Shown here in pieces: positions 1 through 10,526 of a stretch of 59,260 nucleotides of DNA (the stretch's first letter is position 1; each line of letters begins with the position of its first letter). The position numbers were made by a program, and so were the translations under genes. Under the pieces are notes generated by a model. That model saw only the letters and a program-made list of their open reading frames with translations, was not told the DNA's origin and did not search any database. Source of the DNA: Candidatus Woesearchaeota archaeon (lineage in GTDB: Archaea > Nanobdellota > Nanobdellia > Woesearchaeales > WJKR01); the NCBI GenBank assembly GCA_016927245.1, contig JAFGNA010000008.1, positions 1 through 59,260 on the forward strand. The letters run 5' to 3'.

Positions 1-957
1 GGCGTCAGCGACCAGAACGGCGCAGACGACATAGCAAACACGACCATCGACAACGGCGCGTGCACGTACACGACAAACACCACCAACGGCGACTACTTCA
101 ACGCCACGTACACGTGCACCGGCACCCCCTACACAACAGAAGAGATGAACATCACCTTCTGCGACTCCAACAACGACTGCGTCTCCTCCTACACCAGCAG
201 CAACACCTACCCCAACCAAGCGCCGACAACACCAACCCTGCAATGGCCAACAAGCGGCAACCACAGCATCAAGACCAGGACGCCGACGTTCAACTGGACC
301 GCCTCGACGGACGAGGAAGGAGACGACATCAACTACACCATCAACATCACCAACGACTACGCCCCTGACTACGACCGCGACAACCTCACCACGAACAACC
401 ACACCACCCAGGAAGAGCTCTGGACCGAGTACGAAACGTACGACCACGCGTACAACTGGTCCGTGCGCGCGTGCGACAACTGGGACTGCTCCAACTACAC
501 AGCAGTCTGGAACTTCAGCATCGACGACTACCTCTCCGTCACCATCACCAACCAAGAGGTCAACTTCGGCACGAGCCTCTCGCTCGGCAGCACGAACGAC
601 ACCACCAATGACAAACCACAACCGTTCACCTTCCGCAACGACGGCATCATCCTCGCCAACCTGACCAACGTGAGCGCCACGCAACCATTATGGGCCACGG
701 TAAGCCTCGGCACGCACTACTGGCAGTACAAGGCGAACAACGCCTCCGAACCAGGATCATTCACCTGGGCCGACTCCCTCACTGATTGGCAGAACGTCAC
801 GGTCATGCAGGCCAACCAGACCGTCATCGCCAGTCTCGACTACGCTGATGCGAGCGACGAGGCCGCCGTGGACGTCGCCATCGAAGTGCCCTGGATGGAG
901 ACGGGCGGGAGCAAGACGGGCAGGATACGATTCTCCTGGAGGTCGACGAAAGGATGA
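1..957 (+). CDS. Partial secreted/surface protein, Asn/Thr-rich with Ig/fibronectin-like character; open at left window edge
   Basis: Frame 1 is open from base 1 to TGA 955-957; overlaps the next ATG (ATGA at 954-957). Confidence 0.75.
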   Translation, partial: GVSDQNGADDIANTTIDNGACTYTTNTTNGDYFNATYTCTGTPYTTEEMNITFCDSNNDCVSSYTSSNTYPNQAPTTPTLQWPTSGNHSIKTRTPTFNWTASTDEEGDDINYTINITNDYAPDYDRDNLTTNNHTTQEELWTEYETYDHAYNWSVRACDNWDCSNYTAVWNFSIDDYLSVTITNQEVNFGTSLSLGSTNDTTNDKPQPFTFRNDGIILANLTNVSATQPLWATVSLGTHYWQYKANNASEPGSFTWADSLTDWQNVTVMQANQTVIASLDYADASDEAAVDVAIEVPWMETGGSKTGRIRFSWRSTKG

Positions 958-2141
958 GGACGACGAAGACAGCAACGGCCATCATCATCCTACTCCTCAC
1001 CCTGCAGCTCGCAGGCGCGTGGGGCATCCAGCCGGCGCGGCAACGAGCGGCATACCACTACGAGCAGCAATCCCTCAGCGTCACCATCGAGAACCCTGAA
1101 CGAGCGGAAGGCTACTTCACGGTCAGCTTCGACGGGCAACTCGCGCCGTACGCGCACTACGCCTCAAAAGTCATCCACCTCGACGAGGACACGCGGAGCG
1201 CTGACGTCCCGTTCAGCCTCAAGCTGCCAGAAAGCCTCCCGCCGGGGAAGAGCACGATGAGCATCAGGATAGAGCAGATACCAGGGCCGGAGATGGGAAG
1301 CACGGTCTCCAGCCTCGTCACCCTCATCGCGGACGTCAGCGTGGACGTGCCCGTCAACGGCGACCACATCAACGCCCAGCTCAGCATCGGCGAGAGCGGC
1401 CCGACACAGCCGACGCCCATCACGATTAGCATCGTGAACAAGGGAGAAGAAGCCGTCGCCGTCTGGGCGGACATCACCATCAAGGGCCCGACGAACAAGG
1501 AACTGGCGTCGTGGCAGACCGAGAAGACCGTCATCAGCTACCTCGGCACGGGAAAGCTGGAGACGGCCTGGGAGGAGGAGAAAGAGCCGGGAGAATACGT
1601 CATCCACATCAACCTGCACTACGGGGACAAAGCGATCGGGCTGCGCGACGAGTTCACCGTCGGCCTGAAAGAGGTCGTGTCGGAAAGCATCAGCTCGTCA
1701 TCGTTCGCCCTCGGCGGCATCATCCCCCTCGACGTCACGGTCAGGAACAAGTGGAACGACCTCGTCGAGGACGTCCACGCCGACGTCTACGTCCTCACCA
1801 AGGAAGGAAGCATCGTCCAAGACTTCGAGACCCTCACAGCAGACGTCAAGGCGCTGAGCAGGGCGGTCCTCACCGGCTACTGGGACACGGATAAGCTCGT
1901 CGTCGGCGCGTATGACATCAACGTCATCGTCAACTACGAAGGAAAGCAGACCCAGCAGACCTACCCCGTCGTGGTCAAGATGGACGAGCTCTACGTGGGC
2001 GGGAAGGCGACGGGAGAGGTCACCGGGGCCGAGACGGGCTTCATCGGCCAGAACGCGCTCGTCATCGCCCTCATCCTCATCGTCATCACCACCAATGTCA
2101 TCATCATCGCCTACTTCAGGAGGATGAAGAAGAAGAGATGA
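954..2141 (+). CDS. Membrane-anchored surface protein, COG1470/CARDB-like, signal peptide and C-terminal TM
   Basis: N-terminal hydrophobic signal, C-terminal TM plus RRMKKKR; FALGGIIPLDVTVRNKWNDLVEDVHADVYV matches FSLGGIAKFDILLRNEWSGVIEDVHAEVQV in the 20252-21439 product. Confidence 0.8.
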   Translation: MRTTKTATAIIILLLTLQLAGAWGIQPARQRAAYHYEQQSLSVTIENPERAEGYFTVSFDGQLAPYAHYASKVIHLDEDTRSADVPFSLKLPESLPPGKSTMSIRIEQIPGPEMGSTVSSLVTLIADVSVDVPVNGDHINAQLSIGESGPTQPTPITISIVNKGEEAVAVWADITIKGPTNKELASWQTEKTVISYLGTGKLETAWEEEKEPGEYVIHINLHYGDKAIGLRDEFTVGLKEVVSESISSSSFALGGIIPLDVTVRNKWNDLVEDVHADVYVLTKEGSIVQDFETLTADVKALSRAVLTGYWDTDKLVVGAYDINVIVNYEGKQTQQTYPVVVKMDELYVGGKATGEVTGAETGFIGQNALVIALILIVITTNVIIIAYFRRMKKKR

Positions 2142-2229
2142 GCAAGGCAGAGAGGACGACCACGCACGCAGCCAGCTATAAAAAGCAAGGAAAACAGTTA
2201 AAAACACCGAAGACCTCAAGACACAGCAC

Positions 2230-4101
2230 ATGATACCGCAGCAATCACTCATCATCGACGCCACGAACAAAGCCTACGAGATCACCACCATCGAGGACCC
2301 TGACATCATCGGCCCCATGGACTACGGCCTCAAGGAGTACCGGAAAGGAGAGGACTACCTCATCCTCGGCAGAGGACTATTAGCGGGGAGCAACATCCCC
2401 GGCACGCACCGCCTGATCGTCGTCGGCCGCTCAAAACTCTGGGGGCACTACTACGACAGCACCATGGGCGGCGCGGCGTACGTCATGCTCCGGCTCGGCG
2501 TGCACTACCTCCACGTCAAAGGCAAGTGCGCGGAGACCAGCATCCTCAAGCTGAACAAGAAGCAAGGACAAGACATCAGCGTCACGTTCATCCCCATGGA
2601 CGTCGAGGACGCCTGGAAAGGCTACAAGGAAGAGCAAGGGTTCTACGCGTTGCAGCAGTACATCTACGACAAGTTCCACGATGACTTCAAGGAATGCCGG
2701 GTCATCGCCACAGGCCCCGCAGCCCTGCACAGCCGCGCAGGAGCCCTCGGCTCGGCGCCGACGGACAAGGACGGCATCACCCCGGTGGACTGCTGGGCGG
2801 GAAGGGGCGGGCTCGGCAGCCACCTCCTCCAGAACCACGGCATCGCAGGCATCATCTACGGCGGGGACGAGATGATCAGGGACGAAAGACTGACCGACCG
2901 GGCCAAGATCGACGCCCTGTTCGAAGAGGAGTTCAAGCTCAAGATGGTCGCGGAAGACTTAGCCGCGACGAAGAAGTACCGGTACGACGAGCACTTCCAC
3001 TCAGGAGGAACGCTCGGCGTCAACTTCACCAAGCTCAAAGGAGAAATGTTCAGCTTCAACTACCGCAGCAACGGCTGGACCGAGGAGCAAAGGATAGACG
3101 TCCACCAACGGTTCGTCATCGACCACTACCTAAAACAATTCAACGAGGAATCCATCGACACCAAGCAGTTCAGGCACTGCGGCGAGCCGTGCCCCGCAGT
3201 GTGCAAGAAGATGCGCGGCAAGTACAAGAAGGACTACGAGCCGTACCAAGCCCTCGGCCCCTTGTCAGGCATCTTCGACCAACGAGCCGCCGAGCTGGCG
3301 AACCACCACGCAGACACATTAGGAGTGGACGCCATCCAGATAGGCGTCATCGTCGCGTGGATCATGGACTGCCTCGACAGCAAGGTATTCCCGAAAGAGG
3401 ACTTCGGCCTCACCAAAGACCCCAAGTTCAGCCCGGAAGGCTTCGACGTCGTCCTGGACAGCATGCACAACGCCGAACTGGCGATAGAGATCATGAACAT
3501 GGCCATGCGCAACGACACGTTCAAGGACGGGATGCGCGTCGCCGCGAAGCGCTTGGCAGAGAAGTACGGGGAGAAAGCACTGCACCTCGCCATGTACAAC
3601 GCGCACGGAGAGCAAGGCTGCATGGCCCCTAACCAGTACTGGAGCCCGGGCATGTACAGCCCCATGCCCCTCATGGGCAAGTACTGCACGAGCTACGGCG
3701 GCGACTACGCGGAGCCGGAAGACGTGGGGAGGAAGAACGTGGAGCGCATGGTGTTCGAGCTGTACAGCGATAATGGGGGGTTGTGCAGGTTCCACCGCAA
3801 ATGGATCGAGCAGATACTCCCCAAGCTCGTGAATACCCTGTACGGCGAACAAATAGACTACCAGCAACACCACGAGCAGCTGGCGAAGGGCATCAACGAG
3901 GAGAACGACGCCGTGTTCTGGGAGACGGAAAAAGTCATCGATTTGATCCACGGCTACCTCCGACGGCAAGCGAAGGACCACCCCGGCGCCCAGGCGTGGC
4001 AGGAACGGTTCGACCAGGACAAGTGGCGAGCGGCGAAAGAGTACTGGGAAGCCATCAAGCGAGGACAGGACGAGGCGTTCAGCAAGCTCGGAGGAGGATG
4101 A
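2230..4101 (+). CDS. Tungsten aldehyde:ferredoxin oxidoreductase family, probably glyceraldehyde-3-phosphate:ferredoxin oxidoreductase (GAPOR)
   Basis: GPMDYG, GSNIPGTHRL, DSTMGGAAYV, EEQGFYALQQYIYD, GPAALHSRAGAL and CWAGRGGLGSHLL; AOR-like Cys motif CGEPCPAVCKK; GAPOR subfamily assigned from recalled motif similarity. Confidence 0.75.
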   Translation: MIPQQSLIIDATNKAYEITTIEDPDIIGPMDYGLKEYRKGEDYLILGRGLLAGSNIPGTHRLIVVGRSKLWGHYYDSTMGGAAYVMLRLGVHYLHVKGKCAETSILKLNKKQGQDISVTFIPMDVEDAWKGYKEEQGFYALQQYIYDKFHDDFKECRVIATGPAALHSRAGALGSAPTDKDGITPVDCWAGRGGLGSHLLQNHGIAGIIYGGDEMIRDERLTDRAKIDALFEEEFKLKMVAEDLAATKKYRYDEHFHSGGTLGVNFTKLKGEMFSFNYRSNGWTEEQRIDVHQRFVIDHYLKQFNEESIDTKQFRHCGEPCPAVCKKMRGKYKKDYEPYQALGPLSGIFDQRAAELANHHADTLGVDAIQIGVIVAWIMDCLDSKVFPKEDFGLTKDPKFSPEGFDVVLDSMHNAELAIEIMNMAMRNDTFKDGMRVAAKRLAEKYGEKALHLAMYNAHGEQGCMAPNQYWSPGMYSPMPLMGKYCTSYGGDYAEPEDVGRKNVERMVFELYSDNGGLCRFHRKWIEQILPKLVNTLYGEQIDYQQHHEQLAKGINEENDAVFWETEKVIDLIHGYLRRQAKDHPGAQAWQERFDQDKWRAAKEYWEAIKRGQDEAFSKLGGG

Positions 4102-4105
4102 AGCA

Positions 4106-4288
4106 TTGGGAGTCGTCGCCTGGGCGAAGCACCTCCTCACCATCTACGTGTGCCTCTGCCTCATCGGCGTGTGGCTCTTCCAAGCGGAGTTCACCAACCG
4201 CCTCGGCGTCCTCGTCATCATCATCCTGCTCAGCTCCCTCGTCTTCCTCCTCCAGATGATAGGCGTCCTGCCATCGCACAAAAACTAA
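4106..4288 (+). CDS. Small two-TM membrane protein
   Basis: 60-aa hydrophobic ORF tightly spaced between AOR and NTPase genes. Confidence 0.5.
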   Translation: MGVVAWAKHLLTIYVCLCLIGVWLFQAEFTNRLGVLVIIILLSSLVFLLQMIGVLPSHKN

Positions 4289-4298
4289 GGAGAATGCC

Positions 4299-4805
4299 AT
4301 GAACATCATCATCACCGGAGAGAAACGCGCCGGGAAGACCCGGGCGGCGAGGACGCTCGCCGAACTGCTCAGGCAAGGAGGCACCGCGCCGGGCGGCTTC
4401 CTGTGCGAAGGGCCGTACATCACCGACCTCGCCACGGGCGATCAGCGACGGTTCCTGCACAAGCAACCCATGGAGGACGCGCAGTACATCGGCCCGTTCG
4501 CCATCCCGAACAGCGCCATCAGGTTCGGCGAAGCAGCGGTCGAGGAAGCCCTGCGGAGAGGGCGGTACGCGTTCATCGACGAGTACGGCAAGCTCGAGCT
4601 GCAAGGACAAGGATTCCGCCCCTTACTCGAGCGGTGCCTGCCTGAGGAGCGGTGCGTCGTGCTCGTCCGCGACCTGAACCTCGACGATTTCCTCGAACGG
4701 TTCGCAGCCCACCAGCACAGGGCGTACACCGCCACGAGGGAGAACAGGGACGCCCTACCAAAGACAATTTATAAGCAGATCATCGAAGAAAAGGAAAAGG
4801 TTTAA
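4299..4805 (+). CDS. THEP1-like nucleoside-triphosphatase
   Basis: P-loop GEKRAGKT, FLCEGPYI, AFIDEYGKLEL pattern of the NTPase_1 family. Confidence 0.8.
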   Translation: MNIIITGEKRAGKTRAARTLAELLRQGGTAPGGFLCEGPYITDLATGDQRRFLHKQPMEDAQYIGPFAIPNSAIRFGEAAVEEALRRGRYAFIDEYGKLELQGQGFRPLLERCLPEERCVVLVRDLNLDDFLERFAAHQHRAYTATRENRDALPKTIYKQIIEEKEKV

Positions 4806-4899
4806 ATAAATATTTTTAAACCCATGTATGGGGAGGTGAGGACGAGCGTTCTCAGCACGGCAAGCGCAGCCCTACACCGCACCAGAGGCGAAAAACACC

Positions 4900-7800
4900 A
4901 TGACCAAGCACAGCACCATCGACGGCAACACCGCGGCATCGACGATAGCGTACGCGTTCAGCGAGGTCGCCGCCATCTACCCCATCACGCCGAGCAGCAA
5001 CATGGGAGAGCTCGCGGACGAGAACGCCGCGAAAGGCAAGCTGAACCTGTTCGGCCAGCCCGTCGAAGTGATAGAGATGCAATCAGAAGGAGGAGCGTCA
5101 GGAGCCGTGCACGGCGCGCTCAGCGCAGGCGCCCTCACCACCACCTTCACCAGCTCGCAAGGACTCATGCTCATGCTCCCCAACATGCACAAGATAGCGG
5201 GCGAGATGCTCCCCACCGTGTTCCACGTCGCCGCGCGCTCATTAGCGTGCCAAGCCCTCAGCATCTTCGCAGACCACTCGGACGTCATGGCCGCGCGCAA
5301 CACCGGGTTCGCCATCATGGCGGCCGCGGACGTGCAAGAAACACAAGACCTAGCGGTCATCAGCCACTGGGCCACGGTCAAAGCGAGGATTCCCTTCCTC
5401 AACTTCTTCGACGGCTTCCGCACCAGCCACCAAGTGGAGAAGATAACGGTGGTGGACGAGGACACCATGCGAGCAGGGCTGGACGAGCAAGCCATCAAGG
5501 AATTCAAGGCAAGAGCGCTCAACCCCGAGCACCCCGTGTGCAAGGTCGGCGCGGAGAACCCCGACGTATACTTCCAAGGACGAGAGACGGTCAACAAATA
5601 TTATCAGGCGTGCCCAGGCATCGTGAAAAAATGCATGCTCCTCTTCGGCGAGAAGACCGGTCGCCACTACCAGCCATTCGACTACGTCGGCAGCCCCGAC
5701 GCGGAAAAAGTCATCATCGCCATGGGCAGCGCTAACAACACGCTCCACGAAGTCGTCGACTACCTCAACGCCCGCGGCGACAACGTCGGCGCCATCAAGG
5801 TCAGGCTGTACCGGCCGTTCAGCGTCGAAGACTTCCTCGCAGCCCTCCCAAAAAACGTCAAGAAGATAGCCGTATTGGACCGCACGAAAGAGCCAGGAAG
5901 CATAGGAGAACCCCTTTACTTAGATGTCATCGCAGCCCTCAAAGGCAAGGACGTCACCATCATCGGCGGCAGGTACGGGCTGAGCAGCAAGGAATTCACA
6001 CCCACCATGGCCAAATCCGTCTATGACCACCTCGACAACGAGTGCTTCCACGGCTTCACCGTCGGCATCAACGACGACGTCACGCACACCAACACGAAGA
6101 TCCTCGAGGAGATAGACTCAGAACCGCAAGATGACATCAAGTGCAAGTTCTGGGGGTACGGCAGCGACGGCACGGTCAGCGCGAACAAGAACAGCATCAA
6201 GATCATCGGGGAGAGCACCGACCAATACGTCCAAGCCTACTTCAGCTACGACAGCCACAAAGCGGGCGGCGTCACGGTCAGCCACCTGCGGTTCGGCAAG
6301 CACCCCATCCGCTCACAGTACTTCCTCACCAAGACGAACTTCGTAGCGCTGCACAAGACGAGCTACATCGGACGGTACGACATCCTAGAAGGCATCACCG
6401 AAGGAGGAACCTTCCTCCTCAACAGCCCGTGGCAGCCAGGAGAAGCGTTCAACAACCTCACCGAGGACATGCAACGAACCATCAAAGAAAAAAATCTCAA
6501 GTGCTACACCATCGACGCGAACAAGATCGCCGCCGACGTCGGGCTCGGCAACCGCATCAACACCGTCATGCAAGCAGCGTTCTTCAAGATCAGCGGCGTG
6601 CTCCCCGAAGAAGAAGCCCTGCAACTCATGAAGGAAGCGGTGAAGAAGCAGTTCAGCAGCAAAGGAGAAAAAATCGTGCAGATGAACTATGACGCCATCG
6701 ACCGCGCACGAGAAGCACTCCAAGAAGTGGTCATCCCCGAACAACCGAGCGGCGCGACACCGCCACACCAACACGTCCCGCCAGAAGCGGGGGAATGGGA
6801 GAAAGGCGTCATCGAACCCATCATGCGACTCAAAGGGGACGACGTGCCGGTGAGCAAGATGCCACTCGACGGTTCCGTGCCGACGGGTACGAACAAGCTC
6901 GAGAAGAGAGGCATCGCGCTGACCATCCCGAAATGGCTTCCGGAGAAATGCACGCAGTGCGGCATCTGCGCCATGGTGTGCCCGCACGCGAGCATCAGGA
7001 CGAAGCAGATAGACCCCAAAAGCCTGGAAGGAGCACCGGAAGGGTTCACCACGCTGGAAAGCAACACGAAGAACGATCGAGGACTACGCTTCCGAGTACA
7101 AGTATACCCGCAAGACTGCACCGGCACGAACGCGTGCGGCAACTGCGTCGACCTCTGCCCCGTCGGCGCCCTCGTCCAGCAACCGCTCGAAGAAGCGATG
7201 GCGTCAGGAGAGGCTGAACGAGCAGCGTACTTTGACTCATTACCCGACATCACGGACGGCACGCGCACCAACACCATCAAAGGAAGCCAGCTCATCACAC
7301 CCCTGTTCGAGTTCTCAGGCGCATGCGCGGGGTGCGGAGAAACCCCCTACCTCAAGCTCGTCACGCAACTCTTCGGCGACCGCATGATCATCGCGAACGC
7401 GACGGGGTGCAGCAGCATCTACGGCGGCACCTTCCCCATCACGCCGTACGCGAAGAACAAGGAAGGCAGAGGGCCTGCGTGGGCGAACTCGTTGTTCGAG
7501 GACAACGCGGAGTACGGCTTCGGCTTCCGACTAGCAGTGGACGCGAACCGTCGAGAGCTCAAAGCAACCCTGGAACGGCTCCTCAAGACCGGGACGACGG
7601 AAGAGCTGCGAGGAGCGATAGAGCGGATGCTCGGCGCGTGGGAGAAGACGGACGACGAGGCGAAGCAAGCGGCGAAGGACGTGCTCGCGCACCTCCCGAA
7701 AGCGAAGGAGGAATCCTACGGCGAGAGCGCGCAACTACTCTCCAAAGCGGACGAGCTCAAGGACTTCCTCGTGGACAAGAGCGTATGGGCGATCGGCGGC

Positions 7801-8424
7801 GACGGCTGGGCGTACGACATCGGCTACGGCGGGCTAGACCACGTCATGGCCTCGGGCAGGAACGTGAACGTACTCGTCCTCGACACCGAGGTGTACAGCA
7901 ACACCGGCGGCCAATGCAGCAAAGCAACACCGAGAGGAGCAACGGCGAAGTTCGCCGTGTCCGGGAAGAAGCAGTCCCGGAAAGACCTCGGCCGCATGCT
8001 GATGACGTACGGGAACGTGTACGTCGCCACGGTCAGCCTAGGAGCGAACATGAACCAAGTCATCAAGGCCATGACTGAGGCGGAGAGCTACGACGGGCCG
8101 AGCATCATCATCGCGTACAGCCCGTGCATCGCGCACCACATCGACATGCGGCACAGCAACAAGGAGTACAAGCTCGCCGTCGAATCAGGGTACTGGCCCC
8201 TGTACCGGTACGACCCGCGATTACGGAGCGAGGGCAAGAACCCGTTCCAGCTCGACAGCCACGAACCCAAAGTGCCCTTCACCGACTACCTGAACAACGA
8301 GGGAAGGTACAAGAGCCTCAAGATAGCGTTCCCCGAAGAAGCTGAGAGATTGTTCAAGCTCGCAGAACAGGACGCGCAGTGGCGGCTCCAAGAGCTCAAA
8401 GCACTCAAGGACACCGAAAAATAA
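4900..8424 (+). CDS. nifJ: Single-chain pyruvate:ferredoxin (flavodoxin) oxidoreductase, NifJ type
   Basis: N-terminal AYAFSEVAAIYPITPSSNMGE, two 4Fe-4S motifs (CTQCGICAMVCP, CTGTNACGNCVDLCP), TPP half with GGDGWAYDIGYGGLDH; 1174 aa. Confidence 0.95.
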   Translation: MTKHSTIDGNTAASTIAYAFSEVAAIYPITPSSNMGELADENAAKGKLNLFGQPVEVIEMQSEGGASGAVHGALSAGALTTTFTSSQGLMLMLPNMHKIAGEMLPTVFHVAARSLACQALSIFADHSDVMAARNTGFAIMAAADVQETQDLAVISHWATVKARIPFLNFFDGFRTSHQVEKITVVDEDTMRAGLDEQAIKEFKARALNPEHPVCKVGAENPDVYFQGRETVNKYYQACPGIVKKCMLLFGEKTGRHYQPFDYVGSPDAEKVIIAMGSANNTLHEVVDYLNARGDNVGAIKVRLYRPFSVEDFLAALPKNVKKIAVLDRTKEPGSIGEPLYLDVIAALKGKDVTIIGGRYGLSSKEFTPTMAKSVYDHLDNECFHGFTVGINDDVTHTNTKILEEIDSEPQDDIKCKFWGYGSDGTVSANKNSIKIIGESTDQYVQAYFSYDSHKAGGVTVSHLRFGKHPIRSQYFLTKTNFVALHKTSYIGRYDILEGITEGGTFLLNSPWQPGEAFNNLTEDMQRTIKEKNLKCYTIDANKIAADVGLGNRINTVMQAAFFKISGVLPEEEALQLMKEAVKKQFSSKGEKIVQMNYDAIDRAREALQEVVIPEQPSGATPPHQHVPPEAGEWEKGVIEPIMRLKGDDVPVSKMPLDGSVPTGTNKLEKRGIALTIPKWLPEKCTQCGICAMVCPHASIRTKQIDPKSLEGAPEGFTTLESNTKNDRGLRFRVQVYPQDCTGTNACGNCVDLCPVGALVQQPLEEAMASGEAERAAYFDSLPDITDGTRTNTIKGSQLITPLFEFSGACAGCGETPYLKLVTQLFGDRMIIANATGCSSIYGGTFPITPYAKNKEGRGPAWANSLFEDNAEYGFGFRLAVDANRRELKATLERLLKTGTTEELRGAIERMLGAWEKTDDEAKQAAKDVLAHLPKAKEESYGESAQLLSKADELKDFLVDKSVWAIGGDGWAYDIGYGGLDHVMASGRNVNVLVLDTEVYSNTGGQCSKATPRGATAKFAVSGKKQSRKDLGRMLMTYGNVYVATVSLGANMNQVIKAMTEAESYDGPSIIIAYSPCIAHHIDMRHSNKEYKLAVESGYWPLYRYDPRLRSEGKNPFQLDSHEPKVPFTDYLNNEGRYKSLKIAFPEEAERLFKLAEQDAQWRLQELKALKDTEK

Positions 8425-8468
8425 TTAAAGCACGAACCCAGGAAAGAAATCTCACAGGTGATACGCCC

Positions 8469-8654
8469 ATGGTACGCATAGAAATCGATTATGAGAAGCT
8501 CGGAGACGACAAATCAGCGCTCGACGTCTGCCCCACCCAGGTCTTCGAGGAACAGGACGGCAAAATCGTCGCGGCGCACCCAGAGAACTGCACGGTCTGC
8601 CGAGCATGCGAAGCCTCAGCCCCTGAAGGAGCCATCAAGGTCATCGAGGAATAA
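8469..8654 (+). CDS. Ferredoxin with a single predicted [4Fe-4S] cluster
   Basis: MVRIEIDYEKL...DVCPTQVF...CTVCRACEASAPEG; start at 8469 preceded by AGGTGAT. Confidence 0.8.
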   Translation: MVRIEIDYEKLGDDKSALDVCPTQVFEEQDGKIVAAHPENCTVCRACEASAPEGAIKVIEE

Positions 8655-8663
8655 GGACGAGCA

Positions 8664-9527
8664 TCACTCCTTCTCAGAGAAGCCTAACCTCACCACGTCA
8701 CGCACCTGGAAATAGTTGCCCAAAGAAGGGGCGTACAGGTCGTACGTGCCGTCATCATCGAGGAGCAGCGTCGAGCCCTCAAGATAACGCCGCTGCACCA
8801 CGGCCTTGTGATCATCGCTACCGATGACCAAAGCGTCAGAGCCGCCCAGCAACGACAAAGAAACATCACCCCTCAAGCCGCGCTCCTCGAGGAGGGACTC
8901 CAATCCCCTAACGTCGTACGAGCGACCGTCACTCGCGACGAGGCCGGTATCAGACGCCAACACGGGCGCCACGCCGGTCACCTTATCGAGATAGAACGCC
9001 CCGCCGCCCACCACGGCGCCGAGCGCGTAATTATTATCATGCTTGCCATCATCGTTCTCCCGGGACATGCTGAACGCGAGCCGCGCATCGAACGGCACGA
9101 CGAGGCGCAAGCCGTCAAGGGCGGTGAACGACCACGCGTCAAACCCTGCCTGGCGGGCAGCGGACTCATACCCTGACAAGACGCCGGAGAGGTCCTGGCC
9201 GCGCAACGAGATCCTGAGCCAGCCCTTGTACGGGCAGTAGAACTCCAACGGGAGGACGACGGGCTTGGCATCAGCCAACGACCCGTAGGAGAGGACGCCC
9301 TCGGCGGCGAAGGGGAACGCGACGGGCGCAGCTGCGTACACCGCCTCGGGGATGACCGAGGTGGCCTGCATCGCGGTCAAGGGGATGGGCATGTCAGCCA
9401 CGGCCACTTGCTCCCGTCGCGACGTCGAGTGATGGATGCCGGTGGCGACGAGCGCCGCGGTCACCGCGCCCACCGCGACGTAATGTCTGAGGCGGTCAGC
9501 GAGACTCTCCTTGAGGGCTACGTCCAT
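8664..9527 (-). CDS. Hypothetical protein with N-terminal TM/signal
   Basis: 287-aa ORF in the same direction as pta, 6 bp between coding regions. Confidence 0.6.
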   Translation of the reverse strand: MDVALKESLADRLRHYVAVGAVTAALVATGIHHSTSRREQVAVADMPIPLTAMQATSVIPEAVYAAAPVAFPFAAEGVLSYGSLADAKPVVLPLEFYCPYKGWLRISLRGQDLSGVLSGYESAARQAGFDAWSFTALDGLRLVVPFDARLAFSMSRENDDGKHDNNYALGAVVGGGAFYLDKVTGVAPVLASDTGLVASDGRSYDVRGLESLLEERGLRGDVSLSLLGGSDALVIGSDDHKAVVQRRYLEGSTLLLDDDGTYDLYAPSLGNYFQVRDVVRLGFSEKE

Positions 9528-9533
9528 AGGGCA

Positions 9534-10526
9534 TCACGATTGCTGCGCCTGCACCGCGGTGATGGCAGCGACCTGGACGATGTCCTCGGCGGAGCAACCA
9601 CGTGAGAGGTCGTTCATCGGCCGCTTGAGCCCCTGGATGATGGGGCCTATCGCTTGGTAGCCGCCGAGCCGCTGCGCCACCTTGTAGCAGGCGTTCCCGG
9701 CGTCAAGCGACGGGAATATAAAAACGTTCGCCTCTCCTTTTAAAGGGCTGTCCGGGCACTTCTTCATCGCCACGGACGGCACGTACGCCGCGTCGAACTG
9801 CACCTCGCCGTCCACGACGATATCCGGCCGGCGCTCCTTGACCAGCCTCGTCGCCTCAGCCACCTTGTCCACCATGACATGCTTGGCAGAGCCGTGCGTG
9901 GAGAACGAGAGCAAAGCCACCCTCGGCGAGACGTCATACGTCCTGGCAGAATCATTCGTCGCGACGGCGATGTCGGCCAACTCCTCAGCGGAAGGGTCGA
10001 CGACGAACGCCGAGTCGGCGAAGAACAGCTTCTCATCACCCTTAAGCATCAAGAAATAAGAACTGGATATCTTGAACCCTTCCTGCATGCCGATGACCTG
10101 CACAGCCGGCCTGATAGTCTCCGCCGTAGGATGAGTGGCGCCAGTGACGCAGCCATCGGCGTGCCCCACGTGCAGCATCATCGCGGCGAAGTACTTGACA
10201 TCCTTCAATGTCTCGCGCGCCTTCGCCTCGTCCATGCCCTTGTGCGCTCGCAGCCTGACGAGTTCTTGGACGTACTCCTCGACGTGCCCGTCATGGGCAG
10301 GGTCGCGGACCTCCACACCGTCCAAAGGAACACCCAGCTCCGCGGCTTTTGATCGTATGGCATCCAAGCCACCGATAAGAAAGGGCCGCGCGAACCCTTC
10401 CCGGACAATGCTCGCGCACGCCCGCAAGACGCGCTCATCCCCTGACTCGGGAAACACGATGCGCTTCCTGTCGCTCTTCGCCTTGTCCTTAATCATCTCC
10501 ATAATATCCATCATGCTCATCACCAC
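9534..10526 (-). CDS. pta: Phosphate acetyltransferase
   Basis: [74 protein letters not shown]; exact start uncertain. Confidence 0.92.
   Translation of the reverse strand: MVMSMMDIMEMIKDKAKSDRKRIVFPESGDERVLRACASIVREGFARPFLIGGLDAIRSKAAELGVPLDGVEVRDPAHDGHVEEYVQELVRLRAHKGMDEAKARETLKDVKYFAAMMLHVGHADGCVTGATHPTAETIRPAVQVIGMQEGFKISSSYFLMLKGDEKLFFADSAFVVDPSAEELADIAVATNDSARTYDVSPRVALLSFSTHGSAKHVMVDKVAEATRLVKERRPDIVVDGEVQFDAAYVPSVAMKKCPDSPLKGEANVFIFPSLDAGNACYKVAQRLGGYQAIGPIIQGLKRPMNDLSRGCSAEDIVQVAAITAVQAQQS

Noticed and set aside
2694-3632. Long Arg/His/Pro-rich ORFs overlapping the AOR-family gene and similar shadows elsewhere (for example 4824-5735, 7323-8078, 33319-like minus/plus overlaps)
   Set aside because: High-GC third positions leave alternate frames open; the sense frame has clear protein family motifs and these have none.
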